Shown: positions 19,308 to 29,717, counted from the first letter of the stretch. The stretch is DNA of 64,000 nt from Sphingobacteriaceae bacterium (GCA_017745075.1 JAGIAD010000003.1:496001-560000); one strand, 5' to 3'. Notes: a model not told the origin generated them from the letters alone. Program-made: numbers and translations.

Positions 19308-21662
19308 TTAATAACTAACCGAAATGCCAAAGTTTACCGAAGTACCTCTTCCTTTTGAATAAAAACCTGGTTGCATAAACCATTGTGCTCTTGCCGGAAA
19401 GTAATCCTGGTTAAAAATATTGTCGATACCCAAAGTAAGCTTAGTATTCTTTTTAACCTGGTAAATCCCTGCGAAACTGAATAAATGATAAGCTTTTACT
19501 GCGCCCTCGTTTCCGTTATATACGCCATTGGCATTTTTCACAAACCTGTTGCGCGAATTGATGCCCGTATAGTTCAGGGTCAGATCCAATACTTTTAACG
19601 GGCTATAGGTAACCGAGCCCGTAACCTTTGGGGCCGAAATGCGGCGTCCGTTAAGGTAAAGGTCTACTTCATCATTAAATTTACCGTTTTTATCAATATC
19701 GCGTTTTCCTTCCGTATAACTATAGCTACCCGATAAACTTAAAACATCTGCCAAACGGTAATCTGCAGCAACTTCAAAACCGTAAATTCTTTCCGGATTT
19801 CTTGCAGTATTAAACAAACCGGTTGCAGGATCGTAAACCACTTCAATACCCAGCTTTGAGGTACTGATATAAGCAGAAGCAGATAAGGTTAATCCCGCAA
19901 TCCTGCTCTCGAACCCTGCCTCATAATTATTAACTTTTACAGCATCCGTATTGATCTTGTCGATGCTGTTCACTTTTGCATCACGTAAGGCCAGACCTAT
20001 GTCCATTACTGAAAAGCCTTGAGAGAAACTCACAAAAGGGCTAAAAACGCTAAACTGATTATACCTTAAACCTGCATTAAAAAGATAGGTACTGTATTTT
20101 AAATTTCCTCCGGTTACATCAAAAGACGGGGTAATGGTAGTATTGTTGGCTCCTGTAGTTCTTAATGTACGGTAATCATCAACCGCTATATTTACATTTT
20201 CGTAACGCAAGCCTGTTTTAAATACAAGCTTGCTTAAAATATTAAAATCGGCCTGTGCAAAAGGTGCGGTATTGGTCATATCCATTGTTGGTACCCATAC
20301 CCTGCCATCAACCAATGGCTGCGAAGTTTTATCTTTCATGAAATCAGCACCATAAGCCAGGTTTATTTTCAAAGAATTGAGGTTCAGGATCGGGGTTTCA
20401 AAAAACAAACGGGCGCCCTTTTTATCGTTCCTGGCAAGCGACTGCCCGTCGCCACCATCAAAACGCCCTAACGAAACATAAAATACGTCTTTACGGGTTT
20501 CGTAATAAACATCGGCGTTTAAACTCGAATGGAGAAAAGTGCTATCTATTTTATACGACAGATTTAAATTGTGGTTATAATCAACCCCGGTCGGAATGCC
20601 AAGTGGTTTTCCCAATACACCTGTAGCTTTCTGTCCCGTTGCCAGATTACCGTTTACCAAAGTAAAATTACTGTTCTGCAAACTGCTGTAAGTATTATAG
20701 GTAAGCTGTATCCGTTGATTTTTGGCAGGCACGTAACCCAATTTGGCGAATGCATTATAAGTATCTGTTTCGCCTAAGCTATAGTTAGGTCCAACAACAT
20801 CGCCTTTTGCATCTTTATATTCACCGGTTTGCTCGTACATTCCACTCAGTACATAATCAAACTTACCGAGCTTCCCATAAAACATCTGGTTAATTCTGCC
20901 CCCTTCTGAGTTTTTAACTTTCACCAGCGATCCGTTTAAATTGATCTGGGTCTTACCTGCAAATTTTGTAGCAGTATCGGGAACCATGGTGATATAATTT
21001 ACCAATCCACCCGCAGCACCATTGCCATAAATAGCAGTTGCCCCTTTTACCACTTCAATGCGTTCGAGTACCGATGGATCAATTGATCTCAGGTCCACCT
21101 CTGCATTTCTTAATGGCGAAGATTGTGAAACGCCGTCTATCATCACCAGCATCGGGCGGCCACGCAGGTTCTGCCCAACATTATTACCGGTTTGGGCCGT
21201 TGGTGCAAAACCAGGAACCTGATTAGCTAAAATAGTGCTCAAATCGGGCGTAATGGCCATTTCTTTTTCGAGCTTTTTCTTATTTACAATACTTACCGAA
21301 GTGGTAATATTTTTAATGTCCTCAGGTTTTCTTGAAGTAGAGATCACCACATCATCAAGGGTGTTGGCAAAAGCTTCAAGTGCGATATTGATGGTTGTAT
21401 CGTTTTTTATTGATGGAATATGCTGTGTAAATGTTTTGTAGCCTACAGCGTTTACACTGATATTAAAAGGCATACCGCTCTTGATGTACAAGGAATAATA
21501 ACCTTTGCTATCTGCCTGGACTTTCTGACCAAACATCGATATGCTGGTATAAGGGATTTCGCTTTTTTGGTCTTTAACATGTCCTTCTATCTTAACATTT
21601 TGTGCACGCACAATAAGAAAATTACAGGCCAAGACAGTAACAATCAGTATAAGTTTTTTCAT
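19308..21662 (-). CDS. TonB-dependent receptor with carboxypeptidase-regulatory-like N-terminal domain
   Basis: 784 residues. Signal peptide 1-20; residues 24-105 form a CarboxypepD_reg-like beta domain (VKIEGHVKDQKSEIPYTSI); then the plug (about 110-230, with GRPMLVMIDGVSQ and ERIEVVKGATAIYGNGAAGG) and a 22-strand-type barrel ending GISVSY. The sequence GATAIYGNGAAGGLVNY and the long barrel resemble siderophore/iron-complex receptors, but without a neighbouring iron gene the ligand remains open. Transcribed alone, with a perfect -7 box upstream. No SusD partner is present, which argues against glycan uptake. Confidence 0.9.
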   Translation of the reverse strand: MKKLILIVTVLACNFLIVRAQNVKIEGHVKDQKSEIPYTSISMFGQKVQADSKGYYSLYIKSGMPFNISVNAVGYKTFTQHIPSIKNDTTINIALEAFANTLDDVVISTSRKPEDIKNITTSVSIVNKKKLEKEMAITPDLSTILANQVPGFAPTAQTGNNVGQNLRGRPMLVMIDGVSQSSPLRNAEVDLRSIDPSVLERIEVVKGATAIYGNGAAGGLVNYITMVPDTATKFAGKTQINLNGSLVKVKNSEGGRINQMFYGKLGKFDYVLSGMYEQTGEYKDAKGDVVGPNYSLGETDTYNAFAKLGYVPAKNQRIQLTYNTYSSLQNSNFTLVNGNLATGQKATGVLGKPLGIPTGVDYNHNLNLSYKIDSTFLHSSLNADVYYETRKDVFYVSLGRFDGGDGQSLARNDKKGARLFFETPILNLNSLKINLAYGADFMKDKTSQPLVDGRVWVPTMDMTNTAPFAQADFNILSKLVFKTGLRYENVNIAVDDYRTLRTTGANNTTITPSFDVTGGNLKYSTYLFNAGLRYNQFSVFSPFVSFSQGFSVMDIGLALRDAKVNSIDKINTDAVKVNNYEAGFESRIAGLTLSASAYISTSKLGIEVVYDPATGLFNTARNPERIYGFEVAADYRLADVLSLSGSYSYTEGKRDIDKNGKFNDEVDLYLNGRRISAPKVTGSVTYSPLKVLDLTLNYTGINSRNRFVKNANGVYNGNEGAVKAYHLFSFAGIYQVKKNTKLTLGIDNIFNQDYFPARAQWFMQPGFYSKGRGTSVNFGISVSY

Positions 21663-21678
21663 CTATCTTAAATTTTGG

Positions 21679-21686
21679 CAAAGATA
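21679..21686 (-). promoter_or_regulatory. -7 promoter box of the TonB receptor gene
   Basis: Minus-strand TATCTTTG, perfect TAnnTTTG, 16 bases before the ATG at 21662. Confidence 0.55.
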
Positions 21687-21735
21687 GAAAAACAAACACT
21701 AAATAGAATAAGTCTAAATAAAAAATAAAAAGATC

Positions 21736-21933
21736 CTAATTCTGGCTAAAAACAGCATCGAAGTCTTTGGTAACATATACAATTACCAGGAGCGCGGCAA
21801 TAACCAGGGCACCTAAAATAATCACACCCCAGCTTCCTTTAAGCTTGTCTTTATCTTTCCTGATTAACCAATAGATGATCGCGATAAGCGGTATCGCACA
21901 AACAATCCAAAATATTAATGATGCTCCAGTCAT
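21736..21933 (-). CDS. Small two-helix membrane protein
   Basis: 65 residues from ATG 21933 (an in-frame ATG 12 bases upstream, at 21945, is possible). Two hydrophobic helices (SLIFWIVCAIPLIAIIYWLI and VIILGALVIAALLVIVYV) are separated by a positively charged loop (RKDKDKLKG). No family recognised. The arrangement resembles the short phospholipase_D-nuclease N-terminal-like/PLDc_N proteins, but that is only a resemblance. Confidence 0.6.
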   Translation of the reverse strand: MTGASLIFWIVCAIPLIAIIYWLIRKDKDKLKGSWGVIILGALVIAALLVIVYVTKDFDAVFSQN

Positions 21934-21999
21934 ATATAAGTTCAATTAAATAATTCTCTCTGCCAGTTTTCAATTGGCTGTTTACAGTTTTTGCCACGA

Positions 22000-22180
22000 A
22001 GCACGGAGTTACATGGCATTAACCACTGGAATAAGATTGCTTCGTCGTTCCTTCTCGCAATGACGAGCGAAGGGAAAGACCAATAATTAAGCCTTTCATT
22101 TGAAGTTTAGCATCAATTAACCAATTTCAGCAATTAACCATAAACTATTGACCAATGGCCAATGTACCAATGAACCAAAA
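22000..22180. repeat. Intergenic repeat fragments (hairpin plus CCAATG minisatellite)
   Basis: An imperfect hairpin (CTTCG-TCGT at 22040-22048 with ACGA-g-CGAAG at 22063-22072) is followed by AATTAACCATAAAC and repeated ACCAATG units (about 22150-22177), the reverse complement of the TTCATTGGTCATTAG repeats seen elsewhere in the window. Confidence 0.55.
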
Positions 22181-23182
22181 TTAAAACTCCATCCGTGCCA
22201 TTGGCGAAACATTCTGCCCGACAAAATCTTTTTTCAAAAACTTGTGGTATCCGGCAATGGCAATCATGCCTGCATTATCAGTACAATATTGAAAAGCAGG
22301 GATATAAATGTTCCAGCCCAGTTCATCTGCAGCCTGCTGTAGCCCGTTTCTTAAACCCGAGTTTGCAGAAACACCTCCTGCAATAGCAATTTCTTTAATT
22401 CCGAATTGTTTTGCGGCTTTCTTTAATTTGTTCAGTAAAATCTGCACAATGCTGTATTGAACCGATGCACAGATATCATCTAAATTCTCGGTTATAAAAT
22501 CGGGATTCTCTTTTTCCTGTTTCCTGACAAAATACAGGATAGAAGTTTTAAAACCACTAAAACTAAAATTTAAATCGGCAATTTGAGGTTCAGCAAATTT
22601 GAAGGCCAAAGGATTTCCATGCTGCGCATGTTTATCAACAAGAGGTCCGCCGGGATAAGGTAACGCCAGTAATTTGGCGGTTTTATCAAAAGCTTCGCCA
22701 GCTGCATCGTCCAATGTTTCGCCAACAATCTCCATATCAAAATAATCTTTAACCAGCACAATCTGTGTATGTCCGCCAGAAACAGTAAGGCACAGGAAAG
22801 GGAAGCTGGGTTTAGGATCATCAATAAAATGCGCTAAAATATGCGCATGCATATGATTTACAGAAATTAAAGGTACATTTAAAGCTAGGGCGAATGACTT
22901 TGCAAAAGAAACGCCGACCAATAACGACCCTAATAAACCGGGGCCACGTGTAAAAGCTACAGCATTAATGTCCTGTTTTGTAACTTTGGCATTAATTAAA
23001 GCTTGCTGTACGGCAGGTACAATATTTTGTTGGTGCACCCTTGAAGCTAATTCAGGTATCACACCACCATAATTTTGATGAATTGTTTGGTTTGCAATAA
23101 CATTGGCAGTAATTTTGCCGTTGTTACAAATAGCAACGGATGTATCGTCGCAAGAAGATTCGATGGCAAGTATAACAGACAA
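22181..23182 (-). CDS. tsaD: tRNA N6-adenosine threonylcarbamoyltransferase
   Basis: 333 residues. Transfers the threonylcarbamoyl group to A37 of ANN-decoding tRNAs, together with TsaB and TsaE. The Kae1/TsaD hallmarks are present: AIESSCDDTSVAI at the N-terminus, HMHAHI metal ligands, and SGGHTQIVLV. The start codon is TTG (23182), giving the expected MSVILAIESS; no ATG is available upstream in frame. A perfect -7 box (TAATTTTG) sits 20 bases upstream. Divergent from the tamB-like gene, which also lacks an ATG start. Confidence 0.96.
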   Translation of the reverse strand: MSVILAIESSCDDTSVAICNNGKITANVIANQTIHQNYGGVIPELASRVHQQNIVPAVQQALINAKVTKQDINAVAFTRGPGLLGSLLVGVSFAKSFALALNVPLISVNHMHAHILAHFIDDPKPSFPFLCLTVSGGHTQIVLVKDYFDMEIVGETLDDAAGEAFDKTAKLLALPYPGGPLVDKHAQHGNPLAFKFAEPQIADLNFSFSGFKTSILYFVRKQEKENPDFITENLDDICASVQYSIVQILLNKLKKAAKQFGIKEIAIAGGVSANSGLRNGLQQAADELGWNIYIPAFQYCTDNAGMIAIAGYHKFLKKDFVGQNVSPMARMEF

Positions 23183-23201
23183 ATTATTAATATTTAAGCT
23201 G

Positions 23202-23209
23202 CAAAATTA
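23202..23209 (-). promoter_or_regulatory. -7 promoter box of tsaD
   Basis: Minus-strand TAATTTTG, perfect TAnnTTTG; its plus-strand complement touches the proposed ATT start of the divergent tamB-like gene. Confidence 0.55.
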
Positions 23210-26200
23210 TTAAAAAACTATTTAAAATACTCCTTTGGGTAATCGCATCAATAATCTTGCTGCTTGCGCTTCTTATTTTTTCGTTACAGTTTAAGCCTGT
23301 TCAAACTTATTTTGCGCAAAAAGCTGCCGCATATTTGTCTAAAGAGCTTAAAACTACCGTATCAATCAAGAGTCTCTACATCAAGCCTTTTAAATCTATT
23401 GTTCTCGAAAACCTGCTGGTTTTAGATTTACAAAAAGACACTTTATTGAGCACACCGCAGTTTATGGTCGATATTAATCAATTATCCATTGATAAAAAGA
23501 TTATCGACATCAACACTGTTCAAATTAACAATGGCCAGTTTTTCCTAAAGGATTTCAAAGATAAGTCTTCTAACCTCGATTTCATCATCAACTACTTCGA
23601 TTCTGGTAAACCTAAAGTAAAGAAAAAGAAAAGCAAGCCTTACGACATCAATATAGGCCGCATTATTTTAAATAAATTTGCCTTCAGGTATATCAATTAC
23701 AATGCAAAAGATACCACCCAGGGCAAAAGCGTAAATTTTGAGAATGTAAGTGTTAAGGAGCTGAGCGGAATTTTTGAAGGGCTTGATACCAAAAATCATT
23801 TGATTAAAACCAATATCAAAAACCTCACTTTTAAAGAGCATAGCGGATTTTATCTGAAAAATTTAACGGCCCAAACCACTATAGACAGTAACGCCATTGA
23901 GCTAAAAAATCTACTGCTCGAAACCAACCAGAGCCGTTTAACCGATTACTACCAAATGCGGTTTAAAAGCTATAAAGATTTTAACCACTATGTAGATAAT
24001 GTGCGGATGAAAGCTATTTTTAAAGATAGCCACATCACCTCGAGAGATATTGCATTTTTTGCGCCTGAAATGAGCACCATGAAACTCGATCTCGATGTTG
24101 ATGGTCAGATTACAGGCCTGGTGAATAACCTGAAAGCCAAAAAATTATCGTTAAGAACCGGTAAAGCCACACACATAAAAGGCGATTTTATTTTAAAGGG
24201 CCTGCCAAAATGGAAAGAAACCTTTATGGACCTGAATATCGAGATGGCAGGTACCAACAGAACCGATCTTGCAGAAGTACTGGCGGGGATTACCAACAGC
24301 AAAAAGCAAATTGTTCCGGCAATTGTAAACAAATTTGGCAACATTAACTTTAACGGAAGCTTTACAGGGTTCCAGAACGATTTTATCGCCTATGGCGAAT
24401 TTAAAACCAAACTTGGTCGCATCGTTTCGGATGTGAACATGAAAATCGATAAAAAGGATATCCCATCTTACACCGGGAATGTAAAAACCTACGATTTTAA
24501 CATCGGGAACCTGATTGACGAAAAGAGTTTGGGCCGTATCAGTTCTTCCTTATACGTAAAAGGCCGTGGAACAGCACTAAAAGACCTGACCGAGAAAATA
24601 AATGGTGATATTGACTATATCGACTTTAACCATTACCGTTACCACAATGTAAAGGTCGACGGAACTTTCGACAAAAAATACTTTGACGGCAAACTGAGCA
24701 TTAACGACCGTAATGTAAAACTGGTTTTTGATGGCGGGGTAAACCTGAACCCCAAACTACCGGTATTCAACTTTAATGCAACCATTTCCAAAGCGAGGTT
24801 AAAGGCTTTAAAACTACTGAAAGATTCGCTGATGATTGATGCCAAATTTAACACCAATTTTTCGGGCACCAACCTCAATAATATTTCTGGTAAATTATTG
24901 ATCCAGGAGATCAGTTTAAAAAATCCTAAGGGAACTTACAGTGTCGATTCAGTTCAGCTTACCGCTAATGGTACGGGTGCCAACCGGGTACTCGACATCC
25001 GTTCTGATATTTTAGATGCCAGCATTAAAGGCGAATACGACCTTAATTCTATTGTTTCGTATTATAAAGCCATAGCCAAAACCTATATCCCATCTTTACG
25101 GGCCGATATCATTAAATACAAAAACCAGATTTTTGAGTTTAACCTGAAGGTGAAAAAATTCGAGCCGCTCGCACAGCTTTTCGCTCCTGGCCTGGTACTG
25201 GAAGAGGGGGCTACGCTGACCGGTAATTTCGATTCGCGCAACAATACTGCAACATTAAACGGTTTCGTAAAAAAATTAAAATATGACGGTATTGTCATCA
25301 ACAATATCATTCTCGACGAAAACACCACTACGCAGCAACTGCAACTGATTGTGACTTCCGACCGGGTACAGATCAACGACAGTTTGTTTATTAAAGATGT
25401 AAACATTTCGAATATCCTCCGGAATGATAGCCTGGCTTTCAACGTAAAAATGTCAAACGCTGACGAAGACAATCAGCTCGATTTAAACGGGCTGGTAGAA
25501 TTTACTAAAAACCAGGATACTACCGCACGGCTTAGTGTATTGCCATCCATCTTAAAAATAAATAATGAGGAATGGCGCATACAGGAAAAAGTGCGCATCG
25601 TACTGAATAATGGCAAAACAGAAATCAGCAATTTCGACTTAACCAACGGGAAGCAGCAGGTTATTATCGACGGATTAATTTCAGAAGACCCTAAAGATTT
25701 AATTAGCATCGGCTTTAAAGATTTTAACCTGAAAACCCTTAATCCCTTTACCAAAGGCTTTGGTGTTAAACTGAGCGGAAACGCAAACGGCACAACGGAT
25801 CTGTATGGTGTGCTAAAAGGCCTTAGGGTGACCGACGATTTAAAAATCGACTCGCTTAACTTTAACGACATTTACATCGGTACCCTAACCGACACCTCAT
25901 CGTATACCAATGAGAGTAAGAAAATAAATGTATTTACCCGGATCATGGCCGACAATTCGGAGACTTTTAAACTTACCGGAAACCTCGATCTTAAAGAAAA
26001 GGAAATAGACCTCGGTCTGAAAATGAACGAGAGCAAGCTGACCATCCTTGAGCCTTTTGTTAAACAACTGGTATCGAATTTAAAGGGAAACATTTCTGCC
26101 GATTTAACAGTAAAGGGAAAATTCGACAAACCGGAGATTAACGGAAGTGTAGCCCTTGATAAGGGGCAGCTGATGGTAAACTACCTTAAAACTACCTATG

Positions 26201-27687
26201 TAATTACCGATAAGGTAGAAGTGAACAACAGTGTGATTAAGCTTGAAGATTTTACACTGAACGATCTGGAAGGACATGAAGGAACGGCAAACGGTTCGGT
26301 TGATTTAAACGACATCAATTATCCAACATTGTCTGTAAAAATCAATGCCAACAGTTTAATGGCTTTAAATACGACCGCGAAAGACAATTCCATTTATTAT
26401 GGCCGTGCATATGGTACCGGTGTATTTACATTTACGGGGCCAACCAATAAGATGAAGATTGATATCAAGGCAAAAACAGAAAAAGGGACCGTTTTCAACC
26501 TGCCTTTAAACAGCTCTGAAACCATATCAGATAAAGACTTTATCAATTTTGTGAGCCGCGATTCGACTGTTTTGGTGAAGAAAAAAACCAATTTCGATGG
26601 TATTACGCTTACTTTTAAACTGACGATCGATCCGAATAGCACAGCCAATATTTACACTACATTGGGTAATTTAAGTGGTAAGGGTAATGCAGACCTGAAC
26701 CTGAACATCAATAGTTTTGGCGATTTCGAGATGTCTGGCGATTATATCATCGAGACCGGAAGTTTCGACTTTACGGCCCAGGAAGTAATCAACAAAAAAT
26801 TCGAAATCAGACAGGGTGGTACTATCCGCTGGACAGGTAACCCTACCGCAGCGCAGATTAACTTAAAGGCCATATATGCCTTAAGGGCGAGTTTAAACGA
26901 TCTTTACAAAGCGGCCAACCGCGATGCCAGCAGTAATGCCAACCAAAGGGTAAATACAGAGGTAGAAATGGGATTAACGGGTTTACTGTTAAAACCAGAT
27001 ATTAAGCTCGATATTAATTTCCCTGCACAACCTTCTATTAAAGAAGAATTGCAAACCTATTTCAGCGATCAGAACAACCTGAACTTACAGGCTTTCAGCT
27101 TAATCATCAGGAGAAGTTTTGCACCTGGTAACGGTGGAGAATCAATTGGTAATCAGCTAAGTTCTACCGCAACCAGTACCGCTACCGAGCTGGTGTTTAA
27201 CCAGTTTAACAATGTACTCTCTTCATTAAACTTAAACTTCGTCGATCTGAACGTACGTTCGCTGAGTGAGGCCAATGCTTCGTTCAAATTCTTTAACGAC
27301 CGTTTGATTATTAATGCAGGTATTGTAGATCGAAATAGTGTAAATGATTTTACCGTTATCGATTTCTCCAGAGACAATGTGGGTAGAGAGGTGGAGGCGC
27401 TTTTCTTAATTAAAAAGGACGGAAGCTTAACGGTAAAGGCTGCAAATAAACCACCTACTCAACAAAGTATATTCCTAAACAGTGGTATTAGCCCTACGGC
27501 CAATGTAACTTCTTTTGGTTTGGTTTATACCCAGCAGTTCGACACATTTAAAGAGTTTATTCAGAAAATTTCTGGTGCTTACCGCCGGAACCTGAAAAGA
27601 AAACAAAGTCAGGCTCCTGTTAAAACAAACAAATCGATCAACAAGGAAGCGATTATTAACCAGAGTAAGGGAAACCAGAGGAGATAG
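23209..27687 (+). CDS. TamB-like translocation/assembly module protein (DUF490)
   Basis: 1,492 residues if begun at ATT 23209. The frame is open upstream, and the ATT start restores a full N-terminal anchor (IKKLFKILLWVIASIILLL); the first conventional start, TTG 23257, falls inside this helix. The body is thousands of bases of beta-strand repeats, as in AsmA/TamB proteins that span the periplasm as a lipid-carrying groove, and residues ~1,070-1,430 match the C-terminal TamB domain (GNADLNLNINSFGDFEMSG, DYIIETGSFDFTAQEVINKKF). It ends in a basic tail. In Bacteroidota it probably helps move lipids or assemble barrels without a TamA next door. Confidence 0.9.
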   Translation: MKKLFKILLWVIASIILLLALLIFSLQFKPVQTYFAQKAAAYLSKELKTTVSIKSLYIKPFKSIVLENLLVLDLQKDTLLSTPQFMVDINQLSIDKKIIDINTVQINNGQFFLKDFKDKSSNLDFIINYFDSGKPKVKKKKSKPYDINIGRIILNKFAFRYINYNAKDTTQGKSVNFENVSVKELSGIFEGLDTKNHLIKTNIKNLTFKEHSGFYLKNLTAQTTIDSNAIELKNLLLETNQSRLTDYYQMRFKSYKDFNHYVDNVRMKAIFKDSHITSRDIAFFAPEMSTMKLDLDVDGQITGLVNNLKAKKLSLRTGKATHIKGDFILKGLPKWKETFMDLNIEMAGTNRTDLAEVLAGITNSKKQIVPAIVNKFGNINFNGSFTGFQNDFIAYGEFKTKLGRIVSDVNMKIDKKDIPSYTGNVKTYDFNIGNLIDEKSLGRISSSLYVKGRGTALKDLTEKINGDIDYIDFNHYRYHNVKVDGTFDKKYFDGKLSINDRNVKLVFDGGVNLNPKLPVFNFNATISKARLKALKLLKDSLMIDAKFNTNFSGTNLNNISGKLLIQEISLKNPKGTYSVDSVQLTANGTGANRVLDIRSDILDASIKGEYDLNSIVSYYKAIAKTYIPSLRADIIKYKNQIFEFNLKVKKFEPLAQLFAPGLVLEEGATLTGNFDSRNNTATLNGFVKKLKYDGIVINNIILDENTTTQQLQLIVTSDRVQINDSLFIKDVNISNILRNDSLAFNVKMSNADEDNQLDLNGLVEFTKNQDTTARLSVLPSILKINNEEWRIQEKVRIVLNNGKTEISNFDLTNGKQQVIIDGLISEDPKDLISIGFKDFNLKTLNPFTKGFGVKLSGNANGTTDLYGVLKGLRVTDDLKIDSLNFNDIYIGTLTDTSSYTNESKKINVFTRIMADNSETFKLTGNLDLKEKEIDLGLKMNESKLTILEPFVKQLVSNLKGNISADLTVKGKFDKPEINGSVALDKGQLMVNYLKTTYVITDKVEVNNSVIKLEDFTLNDLEGHEGTANGSVDLNDINYPTLSVKINANSLMALNTTAKDNSIYYGRAYGTGVFTFTGPTNKMKIDIKAKTEKGTVFNLPLNSSETISDKDFINFVSRDSTVLVKKKTNFDGITLTFKLTIDPNSTANIYTTLGNLSGKGNADLNLNINSFGDFEMSGDYIIETGSFDFTAQEVINKKFEIRQGGTIRWTGNPTAAQINLKAIYALRASLNDLYKAANRDASSNANQRVNTEVEMGLTGLLLKPDIKLDINFPAQPSIKEELQTYFSDQNNLNLQAFSLIIRRSFAPGNGGESIGNQLSSTATSTATELVFNQFNNVLSSLNLNFVDLNVRSLSEANASFKFFNDRLIINAGIVDRNSVNDFTVIDFSRDNVGREVEALFLIKKDGSLTVKAANKPPTQQSIFLNSGISPTANVTSFGLVYTQQFDTFKEFIQKISGAYRRNLKRKQSQAPVKTNKSINKEAIINQSKGNQRR

Positions 27688-27689
27688 GG

Positions 27690-27765
27690 ATTGGTTCATT
27701 GGTCGTTAGTTCATTGGTCATTAGTCATTGGTCATTGGTTTATTGGTTCATGGCTAATGGCTTGG
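27690..27765. repeat. TTCATTGGTCATTAG minisatellite
   Basis: Right after the tamB-like stop, GGTTCATTGGTCGTTAG, TTCATTGGTCATTAG, TCATTGGTCATTGG and similar units follow each other in the same orientation. Confidence 0.75.
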
Positions 27766-27840
27766 GAGTAATTGTTAAAATCGGTAATAGAGGCTAAATG
27801 CAGTGCTGGTTAGTCTTTAATTGTTGGCATTCTGAGCGTA

Positions 27841-28228
27841 AAATCTGTTATTCTGATGAAATGAAGAATCTTTAACCTAAGAACCAGTAGCTTCATTACC
27901 AAACGAATTGATGATTGCAAAACGCACTGATAAAGATCCTTCACGGCGTTCAGGATGACAAATCAGCTTTAAAATCTGTCATTCTGAATGAAATAAAGAA
28001 TCTTTAACCTAAGAACTACCAGCTTCATTACCCAACAAAATTGGTGATTGTAAAACGCACTGACAAAGATCCTTCACGGCGTTCAGGATTATAAATCATA
28101 TTCAAATTCTGTCATTCTGAATGAAATGAAGAATCTTTAACCTAAGAACCAGTAGCTTCGTTACCAAACAAAATTGATGATTATAAAACGCCTTGATAAA
28201 GATCCTTCACGGCGTTCAGGATGACAAA
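27841..28228. repeat. Three tandem copies of a ~131-bp intergenic repeat
   Basis: Copies start AAATCTGT at about 27841, 27972 and 28104. Each has AGAATCTTTAACCTAAGAAC, then TTGATGATTG/TAAAACGC, and ends AAAGATCCTTCACGGCGTTC followed by AGGATGACAAA. The 736-base gap contains no gene that I can see. Confidence 0.85.
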
Positions 28229-28314
28229 GCAGATTTCTCCACTCCGTTACACTCCGGTCGAAAAGACGATTGTGTGGTTAAATCAACTCCTGTTTCACGG
28301 CTTAAGCCTTTAAC

Positions 28315-28365
28315 CAAAAAAAGCCAGTATCGAACATGAGTTCAATACTGGCTTTCTTCTTTTTA
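28315..28365. terminator. Terminator between the tamB-like gene and ribBA
   Basis: AAAGCCAGTAT (28320-28330) pairs with ATACTGGCTTT (28345-28355); A run before and T-rich tract after, so it can act on both convergent transcripts. Confidence 0.85.
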
Positions 28366-28423
28366 TGGTTTAGTTATCGGGCGCAAGCTGGGAAAAACAC
28401 CAAACGCCAAACTCAAGTCTAAC

Positions 28424-29635
28424 CTAGCCCTTCATAATCGAGTGGCCCATTTTATCTCTTTTAGTGGTTAAATAACGTTCGTTATGTACATTACTCGCAA
28501 TTTCGATCGGGATGTTTTCTACCACTTCCAGGCCGTAACCTATTAAACCTGCTCTTTTGGTTGGGTTATTACTCATTAAACGCATTTTAGTAACCCCTTC
28601 CGAGCGCAAGATCTGTGCACCTACACCATAATCGCGTTCGTCACCCTTAAAGCCTAATTTAATATTCGCTTCTACCGTATCGAAACCGGCATCCTGTAAA
28701 TTATAAGAACGTAATTTATTAATCAGCCCTATACCCCTGCCTTCCTGGTTCATGTATACCACTATACCCTTACCTTCTTTTTCGATCATTTCAAGCGCTT
28801 TATGCAACTGCGGACCGCAATCGCAACGGCAGGACCCAAAAATATCTCCCGTTACACAAGAGCTGTGTACCCGTACCAAAATTGGTTCGTTAGGATTCCA
28901 TTCGCCTTTAGAAATGGCCAGGTGTGTGGCATTGTTATCCAGCTGTGTATAAGCTGTCATTTTAAAATCGCCCCAGGCAGTAGGCAAATCAATGGTCACT
29001 TCCTGTTTAATCAAGCTATCCATGGTTAAACGGTAAGCGATTAAATCTTCTATCGATATAATTTTTAACTGGTGCTGTTCCGCAATTTTAAAGAGATCGG
29101 GAAGCCTGGCCATTTCGCCATCTTCTTTTAAAATCTCTACCAATAAACCTGCCGGTTTCATCCCGGCCAAACGTGCTAAATCTACCGCAGCTTCAGTATG
29201 GCCAGCGCGACGGATAACCCCACCATCTTTGGCAATTAAAGGGAAAATATGCCCCGGTCTGCCCAACTCTTCTGGATCGGTTTTAGGATCTACCAGAGCC
29301 AGCATGGTTTTAGAACGGTCGCTTGCTGAAATCCCCGTGGTACAGCCATGGCCCACAAGGTCTACCGAAACGGTAAAATTGGTTTCGTAGGCTGCTGTAT
29401 TCTTACCTACCATCAGGTTCAGGTTTAGTTCTTTACAACGCTCTTCTGTTAAGGGCGCACAGATTAAACCACGACCGTAAGTGGCCATAAAGTTGATGAT
29501 CTCAGGGCTTGCATTTTCAGCAGCCGTCAGGAAATCGCCTTCGTTTTCTCTATTCTCGTCATCTACAACAATAATCACTTTACCAGCTTTTATATCTGCG
29601 ATGGCTTCTTCTATTGTGTTTAATTTCGTTTGCAT
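28424..29635 (-). CDS. ribBA: Bifunctional 3,4-dihydroxy-2-butanone-4-phosphate synthase / GTP cyclohydrolase II
   Basis: 403 residues from ATG 29635. Supplies both precursors of riboflavin: from ribulose 5-phosphate (N-terminal RibB, with [11 protein letters not shown] and [15 protein letters not shown]) and from GTP (C-terminal RibA, with zinc Cys in [17 protein letters not shown] and the EGRGIGL loop). All catalytic motifs are present, so both halves should be active. Transcribed from its own -7 box; the 74-base leader is far too short for an FMN riboswitch. Confidence 0.97.
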   Translation of the reverse strand: MQTKLNTIEEAIADIKAGKVIIVVDDENRENEGDFLTAAENASPEIINFMATYGRGLICAPLTEERCKELNLNLMVGKNTAAYETNFTVSVDLVGHGCTTGISASDRSKTMLALVDPKTDPEELGRPGHIFPLIAKDGGVIRRAGHTEAAVDLARLAGMKPAGLLVEILKEDGEMARLPDLFKIAEQHQLKIISIEDLIAYRLTMDSLIKQEVTIDLPTAWGDFKMTAYTQLDNNATHLAISKGEWNPNEPILVRVHSSCVTGDIFGSCRCDCGPQLHKALEMIEKEGKGIVVYMNQEGRGIGLINKLRSYNLQDAGFDTVEANIKLGFKGDERDYGVGAQILRSEGVTKMRLMSNNPTKRAGLIGYGLEVVENIPIEIASNVHNERYLTTKRDKMGHSIMKG

Positions 29636-29709
29636 TTTATATAGCATTATCGGGCTAAGCTTGCGTATGGCACTGTAAAAGCACTTTATTCCGCAATCAT
29701 AAACCAGTA

Positions 29710-29717
29710 CAAATGTA
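29710..29717 (-). promoter_or_regulatory. -7 promoter box of ribBA
   Basis: Minus-strand TACATTTG, perfect TAnnTTTG, between ribBA and the permease gene upstream. Confidence 0.5.

Noticed and set aside
25083..25871. Two long antisense frames inside the tamB-like gene
   Set aside because: Mirror images of a real coding frame; no motifs or starts.
28752..29029. Plus-strand frames opposite ribBA
   Set aside because: Shadows of the ribBA frame.
29636..29710. FMN riboswitch upstream of ribBA
   Set aside because: The leader is about 74 bases and lacks the conserved RFN stems.
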